DNA of 64,000 bases from Lolium rigidum. Taxonomy: Eukaryota; Streptophyta; Magnoliopsida; Poales; Poaceae. Under the pieces are notes generated by a model. It was not told the DNA's origin. It ran no database searches and was given only the letters and a program-made list of their open reading frames with translations. Both the position numbers and the translations under genes were made by a program. The first letter of the stretch is position 1. Every line of letters starts with the position of its first letter. The stretch lies in NCBI RefSeq assembly GCF_022539505.1, contig NC_061508.1, forward strand, positions 262,390,736-262,454,735, read 5' to 3'. This document shows positions 1-10,834 of the stretch, piece after piece.

Positions 1-335
1 ATCAAAACAATGAAGATTAATCAGCTATATGAAGCGAAAGCACTAGACTAAATTCCCGTGTGTCCTCAAGAACATTTGGTCATTATAAGTAAACAAACCG
101 GCTTGTCCTTTGTGCTAAAAAGGATTGGGCCACTCGCTGCAATTATTAATCTCGCATTTTACTTACTCGTACTTTAATTATCTGCTATATCAAAACCCCC
201 TGAATACTTGTATGTGAGCATTTACCGTGAATCCTTCATCAAAACTGCTTGTCAACACCTTCTGCTCCTCGTTGGGTTCGACACTCTTATTTATCGAAAA
301 TACTACGATACACCCCCTATACTTGTGGGTCATCA
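1..335 (+). mobile_element. End of a gypsy-type LTR (element H), left part outside window
   Basis: The stretch ends in CTTGTGGGTCATCA at 335. The phrase before it (CTTCTGCTCCTCGTTGGGTT at 263-282) is what I remember as the end of LTRs of common Triticeae gypsy families. Directly after 335 the CACTA coding sequence begins, so this is an LTR inserted in the CACTA element. An open frame from 227 runs from the LTR into the CACTA exon, so a start there would be a chimera, not the true start. The left end and its target-site copy lie outside the window. The orientation is inferred from the sequence reading like an LTR 3' end on the plus strand. Family name not assigned. Confidence 0.7.
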
Positions 336-1164
336 GGAACAAGACCAAGAATGTGTCCGAAAATGAGGTTGCCGATAGGTACAAAGACAAACTTTTTGAC
401 GACCTCATGGCACATTTCACTTTGCCAGATTTGGGATCGGAGTCTGAGATGGCCAAGCAGAGGGCGCTAGTGAAGAAATGGGCTCTTAAGAAGATGGGGG
501 AACTTTTCCGGGGGTATAAGAACCGGTTATGGGCAGCTTATAAGGCCGATAAGAAGCCTCCATTATTCAAAAACTATCTAGCGAAGTAGGAGCATAACTG
601 GGAAGAATTTGTGAAGTACAAAGAATCAGAGGAGGCTGTGAATCTGTCAAAGAAAAGAAAGAAGAATGCAAGCGAAAAGAAATATCACCATCATACGGGG
701 CGAGGGGGCTACGAAGTAGCCATGCCTAAGTGGGGTGCACAAGAGGCTGCGATGAAGCGGAATGGGATCACTCCAGAACCAGAGCGAGAAGGATGGGACA
801 CTAGGGCTCGAAATTGGTTCCTTGGGCATGTCTGTGAGTATGACATGAAGACAGGGAACCTTGTTGAAAGTGACAGCAAGGTTAAGGTACCCAGGGAAAA
901 ATGGATTGAAGTGACAGCTGATATTAAAGCGGGAAAACTGAAGTTTTCTCCCGATAGAGAGAAAGACTTGCTGATGCTTGTCCTCGGTAATCCTGAAAAG
1001 GAGGACGAACAAGAGGCTTCGGCCCTAGTGTTCCGTGGGTGCTTGGGTTTTCGAATGACGCGGAGACTTATAGAAGACCCGGACGAGCAAGAGCAAAAAA
1101 ACATGAGCTGGAGGTGCAGAATGACCGGATGGCAGAGTTCCAACGCCAACTTGACCAGCAGTGG
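336..1164 (+). pseudogene. CACTA second protein, N-terminal part (Transposase_24-like), broken
   Basis: In the frame running through 336-1094 the translation shows the conserved pattern of the plant En/Spm-associated protein. It has a W-rich helical stretch (KKWALKKMGELFRGYKNRL), then GRGGYEVAMPKW and GWDTRARNWF. These match what I know of PF03004 (Transposase_24), whose role in CACTA mobility is presumed to be DNA binding. A TAG at 587-589 interrupts YLAK/EHNWEEF, most simply an old CAG. A seven-base A run at 1095-1101 carries a one-base shift. In the shifted frame the protein continues as a coiled coil (LEVQNDRMAEFQRQLDQQ) up to the solo LTR at 1165. Not functional as it stands. Confidence 0.8.
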
Positions 1165-2052
1165 TGTCGAGGGGATGACCCCAGGTAGGGCAATGGACAC
1201 GGAGCAGCCGGCTTGAGGTTGGCCAGCTCGCGGCAAAGGCCGGCTGAGGAGCAGCCGGCTGGAGCCGTGGCCGGCTGCCTCGGAAGCCGGCTGGCTCTAG
1301 CTCCTAGTCGGCCTGGCTACGGCCGTCTGCGCTGTGGCTGGGCCGGCTTCTACAAGCCATATCTGACCGGGGTTTGCACTCTAGACCGACTCGAGGCTGG
1401 CGAGTCTTGCATGAGAAGGAACTGGGTAGATGGTCCGGGTTCACAGGTCCGCGCTGACCTCATCTCCCGTAAAGCACGGGGCACTGTGGAGCAACAGTGC
1501 CACGCGCCGGACAGGCCATCATGGCGTACGTCGGTCCGTACCGGCTACAGGGCATGATGGCGACAGAGACACCTCCTCTCCATACCGCTGACTCAGGCAG
1601 TCGGATGGGACAGGCCATGAGGCCTCAACGGCTCCTGACGTCAACGCCTCGGGAAGGAGCGGAAGCCGAAGCCGGCCAAGCCGGCCAGTAGATCATAGGG
1701 ACTTCTATGTAAAGTGCAAGCGCCTATATAAGCTGCACTACCCCCTCTCGTGCAGGGGATCGATGATTCTCACTTCATTTCTAGTCTTAGCGCTGCCCTG
1801 TGAGAGAGACCTTCGTCTACCTTAGCCTCCCAGGGCAAGCCGGATACAGCTCAAGGAGCACCATTGTACTGTGTGATCACCATATACACTCATAGTAGGA
1901 GTAGAGGTGTTACCTCCACAGGAGGGCCTCGAACCTGGGTACGTCGACCGTGTCACTCGTCCCCATACCCGCATCCGGATACCGCCGTGAGACCATCTAG
2001 GAACCACCTTCTTTAGCCATCCTATGGCATATGCCGCGACGATACCACGACA
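1165..2052 (+). mobile_element. Solo LTR of a gypsy-type retrotransposon inside a CACTA exon
   Basis: Starts TGTCGAGGGGATGACCCC and ends ACCACGACA, with a TATA-like CCTATATAAG near 1720. Flanking pentamers are AGTGG (1160-1164) and AGCGG (2053-2057), a target-site duplication with one mismatch. Its ends resemble those of the LTR at 48149-48849 (TGTTGGGGGATAACCCC ... ACCACGACGACA), including the shared CATCCTATGGCAT block, so it belongs to a related Tat-type family. There is no internal region or second LTR, so it most likely arose by LTR-LTR recombination. It is rich in GCCGGC blocks in the U3 part (1205-1350). Confidence 0.8.
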
Positions 2053-2752
2053 AGCGGCGGGAGATTCAGCAGCACCAGCGGGAGATTAATGAACTAAAAG
2101 TACAGCGCCAGCCAGATAATACCGCTGACATATCTCAGCGACGAGACAGCAAGGTGGCCGACTCGGAGGCCCCGCATACACGGATGATAGATGGCGGTCC
2201 TGGCGACCCCGTGGATGGAATCAACGAGCAAACACCTTGTGATCTCCATGAGGTGTTTAGGAACATGTCTGTCAAGGTGGCGGTCGGCTATGTCTTACCT
2301 GCATTCGGACCTGAAGGTGAGCCGACAACATGGCATGGCAATCAGATTCCAGCTAGCTATGCTCGTGTCGGGGTGGATACAGTTGTACCGACGTGGGAGT
2401 CATTGGAGCTCGTAATCGCTAGAGGTGATGGCCAGGATACACTGGGAGACGTAGTGGGAGAAATCATTCTTTGGTAAAGGAAAAACATCAAGCTTCCAGG
2501 CATGGTAACCTCTACTAGTCGTCCCACCAGGTCACCATCACCTCCTTCAAATGATCAAAGGCCACCATCACCTCCTCCGACTGATCACATGTCGCCACCA
2601 TCACCCAATGACTTTGACCACCACATCCCTAGTCCATCTCCATTTCCCGCGCCGCCGCCTGCGCCCACTAAGACTCGGAATGCACCCAAGCAGAAGCGTG
2701 TGAAGAGTCATGTCCGCAAAATGTCGCCCCTACCAAGAGTACCAAAGGTCCC
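2053..2752 (+). pseudogene. CACTA second protein, middle part and proline-rich linker
   Basis: Continues the coiled coil cut at 1164 (RREIQQHQREINELKVQRQ), followed by a globular block with the motif LHEVFRNMSVKVAVGYVLP. Similar blocks follow Transposase_24 in plant CACTA proteins. A TAA at 2475-2477 breaks the frame between EIILW and RKNIKLPG (probably an old CAA). Then comes a Pro/Ser-rich linker (2500-2670) and a basic patch (APKQKRVKSHVRK). The sequence stops at GTCCC (2748-2752), the target copy of gypsy A, and resumes at 27866. Confidence 0.75.
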
Positions 2753-3164
2753 TGATACGTCTCAAACGTATCTATAATTTCTTATGTTCCATGCTACTTT
2801 ATTGATGATACTCACATGTTTTATACACACTTTATGTCATATTTATGCATTTTCCGGCACTAACCTATTGACAAGATGCCGAAGAGCCAGCTTCTTGATT
2901 TCTGCTGTTTTTGGTTTCAGAAATCCTACAAAGGAAATATTATCGGAATTGGACGAAATCAACGCCCAGGGTCTTATTTTTCCACGAAGCTTCCAGAAGA
3001 CCGAAAGTGATACGAAGTGGGGCGACGAGGCGCCGCCACGCCAGGGCCGCGTGGCCAAGGGTGGGGTCGCGCCGCCCTGTTTTGTGGGGCCCTCGCATCG
3101 CCCCCTGACCTACCCTTCCGCCTATAAGAAGCCTTTGTCGAGAAAACCCCAGTACCGAGAGCCA
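2753..3164 (+). repeat. Element A 5' LTR, first segment
   Basis: Matches 15791-16201 nearly base for base, starting at TGATACGTCTCAAACGTATC. Contains a likely TATA region at 3120-3130 (CCTATAAGAAG). Interrupted at AGCCA (3160-3164) by element B and continued at 9654. Confidence 0.92.
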
Positions 3165-4665
3165 TGATGTCTACGTTCCCCCTCCTTTCCTGTAGACAGT
3201 GTTGGGCCTCCAAGAGCAGAGGTTTGTAGAACAGCAGCAAGTTTTCCCTTAAGTGGATCACCCAAGGTTTATCGAACTCAGGGAGGAAGAGGTCAAAGAT
3301 ATCCCTCTCATGCAACCCTGCAACCACAAAGCAAGAAGTCTCTTGTGTCCCCAACACACCTAATAGGTGCACTAGTTCGGCGAAGAGATAGTGAAATACA
3401 GGTGGTATAAATATATATGAGCAGTAGCAACGGTGCTAGAAAATAGCTTGCTGGCGTGTAGTTGATGGTGGTAGTATTGCAGCAGTAGTAACACAGAGAA
3501 ACAGTAAACAAGCAGTAGTAACGCAGCAGTATTTAGGAACAAGGCCTAGGGATTACACTTTCACTAGTGGACACTCTCAACATTGATCACATAACAGAAT
3601 AGATAAATGCATACTCTACACTTTTGTTGGATGATGAACGCATTGCGTAGGATTACACGAACCCTCAATGCCGGAGTTAACAAGCTCCACAATTTGTTCA
3701 TATTTAAGTAACCTTATAGTGTAAGATAGATCAATACAACTAAACCAAGTACTAACATAGCATGCACACTGTCACCTTCATGCATATGTAGGAGGAATAG
3801 ATCACATCAATATTATCATAGCAATAGTTAACTTCGCAATCTACAAGAGATCATGATCATAGCATAAACCAAGTACTAACACGGTGCACACACTCGTCAC
3901 CTTTACACACGTGCGAGGAGGAATAGAACTATTTAATAACTTTGCTAGAGTAGCACATAGATAAATTGTGATACAAACTCATATGAATCTCAATCATGTA
4001 AAGCAGCTCATGAGATCATTGTATTGAAGTACATAGGAGAGATGAACCACATAGCTACCGGTACAGCCCCGAGCCTCGATGGAGAACTACTCCCTCCTCA
4101 TGGGAGCAGCAGCGGTGATGAAGATGGCGGTGGAGATGGCAGCGGTGTCGATGGAGAAGCCTTCCGGGGGCACTTCCCCGCTCCGGCAGGGTGCCGGAAC
4201 AGAGCCTCCTGTCCCCCAGATCTTGGCTCCGCGATGGCGGCGGCTCTGGAAGGTTTCTGTGGGTTTCGTCGAACGTATCAGGGTTTTCGATCCAGGGGCT
4301 TTATATAGGCGAAGAGGCGGCGCAGGAGGGTCGAAGGGGCGACGACACCATAGGGCGGCGCGGCCGGGCCTCGGGCCGCGCCGGCCTATGGTCCGGGGGC
4401 CCGAGTGCCCCCCTCTGGTCCTTCCCGGGTGTTCTGGATGCTTCCGGTGAAAATAGGAACTCGGGCGTTGATTTCGTCCGATTCCGAGAATATTTCGTTA
4501 CTAGGATTTCTGAAACCAAAAACAGCAGAAAACAGGAACTGGCACTTCGGCATCTTGTTAATAGGTTAGTTCCAGAAAATGCACGAATATGACATAAAGT
4601 GTGCATAAAACATCAATAATGTGGCATGGAACACAAGAAATTATCGATACGTCAGAGACGTATCA
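3165..4665 (-). repeat. Element B 3' LTR
   Basis: Starts TGATGTCTACG and ends AGACGTATCA on the plus strand. Nearly identical to 8147-9648. The segment 4020-4320 is GC-rich and contains plus-strand open frames that are repeated in the other LTR. These look like LTR U5/R sequence and are not treated as genes. CTTTATATAGGCG at 4299-4311 is the promoter TATA candidate, read on either strand. Confidence 0.92.
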
Positions 4666-4679
4666 GCATCCCCAAGCTT
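4666..4679 (-). promoter_or_regulatory. Element B polypurine tract
   Basis: GCATCCCCAAGCTT on the plus strand is AAGCTTGGGGATGC on the element strand, directly against the LTR. It would prime plus-strand DNA synthesis. Element A has the same 14-mer at the same place (15776-15789). Confidence 0.75.
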
Positions 4680-6611
4680 AGTTCTGCTCGTCCCGAGCAG
4701 GTAAAACGATAACACAGATAATTTCTGGAGTGACATGCCATCATAACCTTGATCATACTATTTGTAAAGCATATGTAGTGAATGCAGCGATCAAAACAAT
4801 GTATATGACATGAGTAAACAACTGAATCATATAGCAAAGACTTTTCATGAATAGCACTTCAAGACAGGCATCAATAAGTCTTGCATAAGAGTTAACTCAT
4901 AAAGCAATAATTCAAAGTAAAGGCATTGAAGCAACACAAAAGAAGATTAAGTTTCAGCGGTTGCTTTCAACTTGTAACATGTATATCTCATGGATATTGT
5001 CAACATAGAGTAATATAATAAGTGCAATAAGCAAATATGTATGAATCAATGCACAGTTCACATAAGTGTTTGCTTCTTGAGGCGGAGAGAAATAGGTGAA
5101 CTGACTCAACAATGAAAGTAAAAGAATGGTCCTCCATAGAGGAAAAGCATCGATTGCTATATTTGTGCTAGAGCTTTGATTTTGAAAACATGAAACAATT
5201 TTGTCAACGGTAGTAATAAAGCATATGTATCATGTAAATTATATCTTATAAGTTGCAAGCCTCATGCATAGTGTACTAATAGTGCCCGCACCTTGTCCTA
5301 ATTAGCTTGGACTACCGGATCATCACAATGCACATGTTTTTACCAAGTGTCACAAAGGGGTACCTCTATGCCGCACCGTACAAAGGTCTAAGGAGAAAGC
5401 TCGCATTGGATTTCTCGCTATTGATTATTATTCAACTTAGACATCCATACCGGGACAACATAGACAACAGATAATGGACTCCTCTTTTATGCATAAGCAT
5501 GTAACAACAATTAATAATTTTCTCATTTGAGATTGAGGATATATGTCCAAAACTGAAACTTCCACCATGGATCATGGCTTTAGTTAGTGGCCCAATGTTC
5601 TTCTCTAACAATATGCATGCTTAACCATAAGGTGGTAGATCTCTCTTACTTCGGACAAGACGGACATGCATAGCAACTCACATGAAATTCAACAATGAAT
5701 AGTTGATGGCGTCCCCAGTGAACATGGTTATCGCACAACAAGCAACTTAATAAGAGATAAAGTGCATAATTACATATTCAATACCACAATAGTTTTTAAG
5801 CTATTTGTCCCATGAGCTATATATTGCAAAGGTGAATGATGGAATTTTAAAGGTAGCACTCAAGCAATTTACTTTGGAATGGCGGAGAAATACAATGTAG
5901 TAGGTAGGTATGGTGGACACAAATGGCATAGTGGTTGGCTCAAGTATTTTGGATGCACGAGAAGTATTCCCTCTCGATACAAGGTTTAGGCTAGCAAGGT
6001 TATTTGAAACAAACACAAGGATGAACTGGTGCAGCAAAACTTACATAAAAGACATATTGAAAACATTATAAGACTCTACACCGTCTTCCTTGTTGTTCAA
6101 ACTCAATACTAGAAATTATCTAGACCTTAGAGAGACCAAATATGCAAACCAAATTTTAGCATGCTCTATGTATTTCTTCATTAATGGGTGCAAAGCATAT
6201 GATGCAAGAACTTAATCATGAGCACAACAATTGCCAAGTATCACATTATCCAAGACATTGTAGCAAATTACTACATGTATCATTTTCCAATTCCAACCAT
6301 ATAACAATTTAACGAAGAAGAAACTTCGCCATGAATACTAAAAGCTAAGAACACATGTGTTCATATGAACCAGCAGAGCGTGTCTCTCTCCCACAAAAGC
6401 ATTTATTCAAACAAAAACAAAAACAAAAGCACACAGACACTCCAAGCAAAGCACATAAGATGTGATGGAATAAAAATATAGTTTCAGGGGAGGAACCTGA
6501 TAATGTTGTCGATGAAGAAGGGGATGCCTTGGGCATCCCCAAGCTTAGACGCTTGAGTCTTCTTAGAATATGCAGGGGTGAACCACCGGGGCATCCCCAA
6601 GCTTAGAGCTT
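4680..6611 (-). other. Element B internal region without a long ORF
   Basis: About 1.9 kb of AT-rich sequence that is the reverse-complement relative of element A 13800-15780. The shared landmarks are the GTGTCCACCATACC block, the run around TGCGGGCACC and the hairpin with GGGGATGCC. No credible coding region. Two further AAGCTTGGGGATGC-like motifs lie at 6520-6545 and 6591-6604 (see findings). Confidence 0.7.
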
Positions 6612-6938
6612 TCACTCTCCTTGATCATGTTGCATCATACTCCTCTCTTGATCCTTGAAAACTTCCTCCACACCAAACTTAGAACAACTCATTAGAGGGT
6701 TAGTGACAATAAAAATTAACATATTCAGAGGTGACACAATCATTCTTAACACTTCTGGACATTGCATAAAGCTACTGGACATTAATGGATCAAATAAATT
6801 CATCCAACATAGCAAAAGAGGCAATGCGAAATAAAAGGCAGAATCTGTCAAAACAGAACAGTTCGTATTGACGAATTTTATTAGGCCACCAGACTTGCTC
6901 AAATGAAAATGCTCAAATTGAATGAAAGTTGCGTACAT
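6612..6938 (-). CDS. Small ORF shared by elements B and A, unknown function
   Basis: A 108-residue frame beginning MYATFIQFEHFHL. Element A has a related 73-residue frame at 13480-13701 beginning MYTTFIQFEHFHL, and both contain CSVLTDSAFYFALP and QCPEVLRM. The B copy continues past the A stop through a serine/cysteine-rich part to KDQERSMMQHDQGE. It has no recognised domain and may simply reflect conserved non-coding RNA sequence with an open frame. It ends just before the PPT-like motif at 6591. Whether it is translated cannot be told from sequence alone. Confidence 0.35.
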   Translation of the reverse strand: MYATFIQFEHFHLSKSGGLIKFVNTNCSVLTDSAFYFALPLLLCWMNLFDPLMSSSFMQCPEVLRMIVSPLNMLIFIVTNPLMSCSKFGVEEVFKDQERSMMQHDQGE

Positions 6939-7237
6939 ATCTGAGGATCATGCACGTAAATTGGCTTAATTTTCTGAGCTACCTACAGGAAGGTAGACCC
7001 AGATTCGTGACAGCAAAGAAATCTGGAACTGTGCAGTAATCCAAATCTAGTACTTACTTTTCTATCAACGGCTTTACTTGGCACAACAAAACACTAAACT
7101 AAGATAAGGAGAGGTTGCTACAGTAGTAAACAACTTCCAAGACACAAATATAAAACAAAGTACTGTAGCAAAATAACACATGGGTTATCTCCCAAGAAGT
7201 TCTTTTCTTTATAGCCATTAAGATGGGCTCAGCAGTT
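6939..7237 (-). other. Element B non-coding stretch next to the 7238-7984 ORF
   Basis: No ORF of note. On the element strand it contains a segment (GGGAGATAACCCATG and following GTCTTGGAAGTTG) that recurs in element A at 13229-13290 and in the degenerate copy at 61688-61745. It is therefore a conserved family region downstream of the coding part. Confidence 0.6.
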
Positions 7238-7984
7238 TTAATGATGCACTCGCAAGAAATAGTATTTGAAGCAAAAGAGAGCATCAAGAGGCAAATTCAA
7301 TACACATTTAAGTCTAAAATGCTTCCTATGCATAGGAATCTTGTAAATAAACAAGTTCATGAAGAGCAAAGTAACAAGCATAGGAAGATAAAACAAGTGT
7401 AGCTTCAAAAATTTCAGCACATAGAGAGGCATTTTAATAACATGAAAATTTCTACAACCATATTTTCCTCTCTCATAATAACTTTCAGTAGCATCATGAG
7501 CAAACTCAACAATATAACTATCACATAAAGCATTCTTATCATGAGTCTCATGCATGAAATTATTACTCTCCACATAGGCATAATCAATTTTATTAGTTGT
7601 AGTGGGAGCAAATTCAACAAAGTAGCTATCATTATTATTCTCATCATCAAATATAGGAGGCATATTGTAATCATAATCAAATTTATCCTCCATAACAGGT
7701 GGTACCAAAAGACTACTATCATTATAATCATCATAAATAGAAGGCAAAGTATCATCAAAGTAAATTTCCTCCTCAATGCTTGGGGGACTAAAAAGATCAT
7801 GCTCATCAAAACCAGCTTCCCCAAGCTTAGAATTTTCCATATCCTTATCAACAATGGTGTTCAAAGCGTTCATACTAATATTACTACCAGCATGCAAATA
7901 AGATTCCATAGGTTTTTTAATTTTCGCATCAAACAATCCATGTTTTAACTCAGGAAATAGAATAAAAAGCTCATTGTTGTCCAT
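7238..7984 (-). CDS. Unknown retrotransposon ORF of element B, acidic with hydrophobic tail
   Basis: 248 codons from ATG at 7984, the only sizeable intact frame in B. The N-terminal two thirds are acidic and Asp/Asn/Tyr-rich with repeated short units (PPSIEEEIYFDD, PSIYDDYND, PVMEDKFDYDYNMPPIFDD). The last third is hydrophobic (LKLHLFYLPMLVTLLFMNLF) and could form a membrane segment. It follows the LTR and primer-binding site by 163 bases, where gag would normally start, yet shows no gag, zinc-knuckle or protease motif. I do not recognise a function. It may be the remnant C-terminal part of a larger family protein kept in non-autonomous copies. Confidence 0.5.
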   Translation of the reverse strand: MDNNELFILFPELKHGLFDAKIKKPMESYLHAGSNISMNALNTIVDKDMENSKLGEAGFDEHDLFSPPSIEEEIYFDDTLPSIYDDYNDSSLLVPPVMEDKFDYDYNMPPIFDDENNNDSYFVEFAPTTTNKIDYAYVESNNFMHETHDKNALCDSYIVEFAHDATESYYERGKYGCRNFHVIKMPLYVLKFLKLHLFYLPMLVTLLFMNLFIYKIPMHRKHFRLKCVLNLPLDALFCFKYYFLRVHH

Positions 7985-8117
7985 TATGCCAAACTAGTGT
8001 AAACAAGAAACAAAAAGATGCAATTGCAGGATCTAAAGGAAATAGCTTCGAGTACTTACAATGGCGGAAAATAGCTTGGTAGCCGAGGTCCGGAGTGTGA
8101 GTACCTTTTACCTTTCC

Positions 8118-8135
8118 TCCCCGGCAACGGCGCCA
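8118..8135 (-). promoter_or_regulatory. Element B primer-binding site
   Basis: On the element strand TGGCGCCGTTGCCGGGGA begins 11 bases inside the 5' LTR (8147-9648). It is one base off the complement of a tRNA-Asp 3' end as I remember it, and identical to the element A site at 10845-10862. Confidence 0.75.
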
Positions 8136-8146
8136 GAAAATTAGCT

Positions 8147-9648
8147 TGATGTCTACGTTCCCCCTCCTTTCCTGTAGATAGTGTTGGGCCTCCAAGAGCA
8201 GAGGTTTGTAGAACAGCAGCAAGTTTTCCCTTAAGTGGATCACCCAAGGTTTATCGAACTCAGGGAGGAAGAGGTCAAAGATATCCCTCTCATGCAACCC
8301 TGCAACCACAAAGCAAGAAGTCTCTTGTGTCCCCAACACACCTAATAGGTGCACTAGTTCGGCGAAGAGATAGTGAAATACAGGTGGTATAAATATATAT
8401 GAGCAGTAGCAACGGTGCTAGAAAATAGCTTGCTGGCGTGTAGTTGATGGTGGTAGTATTGCAGCAGTAGTAACACGATAGAAACAAGTAAACAAGCGGT
8501 AGTAACGCAGCAGTATTTAGGAACAAGGCCTAGGGATTACACTTTCACTAGTGGACACTCTCAACATTGATCACATAACAGAATAGATAAATGCATACTC
8601 TACACTTTTGTTGGATGATGAACGCATTGCGTAGGATTACACGAACCCTCAATGCCGGAGTTAACACGCTCCACAATTTGTTCATATTTAAGTAACCTTA
8701 TAGTGTAAGATAGATCAATACAACTAAACCAAGTACTAACATAGCATGCACACTCGTCACCTTCATGCATATGTAGGAGGAATAGATCACATCAATATTA
8801 TCATAGCAATAGTTAACTTCGCAATCTACAAGAGATCATGATCATAGCATAAACCAAGTACTAACACGGTGCACACACTGTCACCTTTACACACGTGCAG
8901 GAGGAATAGAACTATTTAATAACTTTGCTAGAGTAGCACATAGATAAATTGTGATACAAACTCATATGAATCTCAATCATGTAAAGCAGCTCATGAGATC
9001 ATTGTATTGAAGTACATAGGAGAGATGAACCACATAGCTACCGGTACAGCCCCGAGCCTCGATGGAGAACTACTCCCTCCTCATGGGAGCAGCAGCGGTG
9101 ATGAAGATGGCGGTGGAGATGGCAGCGGTGTCGATGGAGAAGCCTTCCGGGGGCACTTCCCCATTCCGGCAGGGTGCCGGAACAGAGACTCTCGTCCCCG
9201 GATCTTGGCTCCGCGATGGCGGCGGCTCCGGAAGGTTTCTGTGGGTTTTGTCGAACGTATCAGGGTTTTCGATCCAGGGGCTTTATATAGGCGAAGAGGC
9301 GGCGCAGGAGGGTCGAAGAGGTGACGACACCATAGGGCGGCGCGGCCAGGGCCTGGGCCGCGCCGGCCTATGGTCTGGGGGCCCGATGCCCCCCTCCGGT
9401 CCTTCCCGGGTGTTCCGGATGCTTCCAGGTGAAAATAGGAACCTCGGGCGTTGATTTCGTCCAATTCCGAGAATATTTCGTTACTAGGATTTCTGAAACC
9501 AAAAACAGCAGAAAACAGGAACTGGCACTTCGGCATCTTGTTAATAGGTTAGTTCCAGAAAATGCACGAATATGACATAAAGTGTGCATAAAACATCAAT
9601 AATGTGGCATGGAACACAAGAAATTATCGATACGTCGGAGACGTATCA
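8147..9648 (-). repeat. Element B 5' LTR
   Basis: 1502 bp, paired with 3165-4665. Ends TACGTCGGAGACGTATCA on the plus strand and is followed by the AGCCA target copy. Differences from its partner are scattered single bases and short indels, for example in the 9170-9460 GC-rich part. The insertion is therefore not very recent but is much better preserved than the host CACTA coding region. Confidence 0.92.
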
Positions 9649-9653
9649 AGCCA

Positions 9654-10834
9654 CGATACGGAAAACCTTCCAGAGACACCGCCGCTGCCAATCCCATCTC
9701 GGGGGATTCAGGAGATCGGCTCCGGCACCCTGCCGGAGAGGGGAATCATCTCCCGGAGGACTCTTCATCGCCATGATCGCCTCCGGAGTGATGTGTGAGT
9801 AGTTCACCCCTGGACTATGGGTCCATAGCAGTAGCTAGATGGTTGTCTTCTCCTCATGTGCTATCATTGTTCTATCTTGTGAGCTGCCTAACATGATCAA
9901 GATCATCTATTTGTAATGCTACATGTTGCGTTTGTTGGGATCCGATGAATATGGAATACTATGTTATGTTGATTATCAATCTATCATCTATGTGTTGTTT
10001 ATGATCTTGCATGCTCTCCGTTGCTAGTAGAGGCTCTGGCCAAGTTGATACTTGTAACTCCAAGAGGGAGTATTTATGCTCGATAGTGGGTTCATGCCTC
10101 CATTAAATCTGGGACAGTGACATAAAGTTCTAAGGTTGTGGATGTGCTGTTGCCACTAGGGATAAAACATCAATGCTATGTCTAAGGATATTTGTGTTGA
10201 TTACATTACGCACCATACTTAATGCAATTGTCTGTTGTTTGCAACTTAATACTGGAAGGGGTGCGGATGCTAACCCGAAGGTGGAATTTTTAGGCATAGA
10301 TGCATGCTGGATAGTGGTCTATGTACCTTATCGTAATGCCCAATTGAATTTCACACTACTCATCATAATATGTATGTGCATTGTCATGCCATCTTTATTT
10401 GTCAATTTCCCAACTGTAATTTGTTCACCCAACATGCTATTTCTTATCGGAGAGACACCACTAGTGAACTGTGGACCCCGGTCCATTCTTTTACATCGTA
10501 TACAATCTACTGCAATACTTGTTCTTACTGTTCTTTGCAAACATCATCTTCCACACTATACATCTAATCCTTTGTTATAGCAAGCCGGTGAGATTGACAA
10601 CCTCACTGTTAAGTTGGGGCAAAGTATTTTGGTTGTGTTGTACAGGTTCCACGTTGGCGCCGGAATCCCTGGTGTTGCGCCGCACTACACTCCGCCACCA
10701 TCAACCTTCAACGTGCTTCTTGACTCCTACTGGTTCGATAACCTTGGTTTCTTACTGAGGGAAAACTCGCTGCTATACGCATCACACCTTCCTCTTGGGG
10801 TTCCCAACGGACAAGTGCCTTACCGTCACAAGCA
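9654..10834 (+). repeat. Element A 5' LTR, second segment
   Basis: Resumes with CGATACGGAAAACCTTCC after the second AGCCA copy and matches 16202-17251 plus 27734-27865. It ends CCGTCACAAGCA at 10834, the end also seen at 27865. Confidence 0.92.

Larger units (their letters stand above)
3165..9648 (-). mobile_element. Non-autonomous gypsy-type element B, nested in the 5' LTR of A
   Basis: Perfect target duplication AGCCA at 3160-3164 and 9649-9653. LTRs at 3165-4665 and 8147-9648 (1501 and 1502 bp). Read on the minus strand they start TGATACGTC, like A, and share the stretch around AGATGCCGAAG, but the rest differs, so B is a related but distinct family. Orientation is minus: the primer-binding site lies beside the right LTR (8118-8135) and the polypurine tract beside the left one. 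The 3.5-kb internal region codes only for one hydrophobic ORF (7238-7984) and a small ORF shared with A. It has no gag, protease or pol, so it is a LARD-like derivative that depends on others. Confidence 0.9.

Noticed and set aside
4024..4592. Plus-strand frames of 94-133 codons in the left LTR of B, repeated at 9007-9454
   Set aside because: They lie in LTR sequence, antisense to the element, in overlapping frames created by GC-rich composition. The frames differ between the two LTR copies because of single-base indels.
7541..7948. Plus-strand frame of 135 codons rich in Ile
   Set aside because: Shadow of the minus-strand ORF 7238-7984; its composition reflects ATC/ATT codons opposite Asp/Asn codons.
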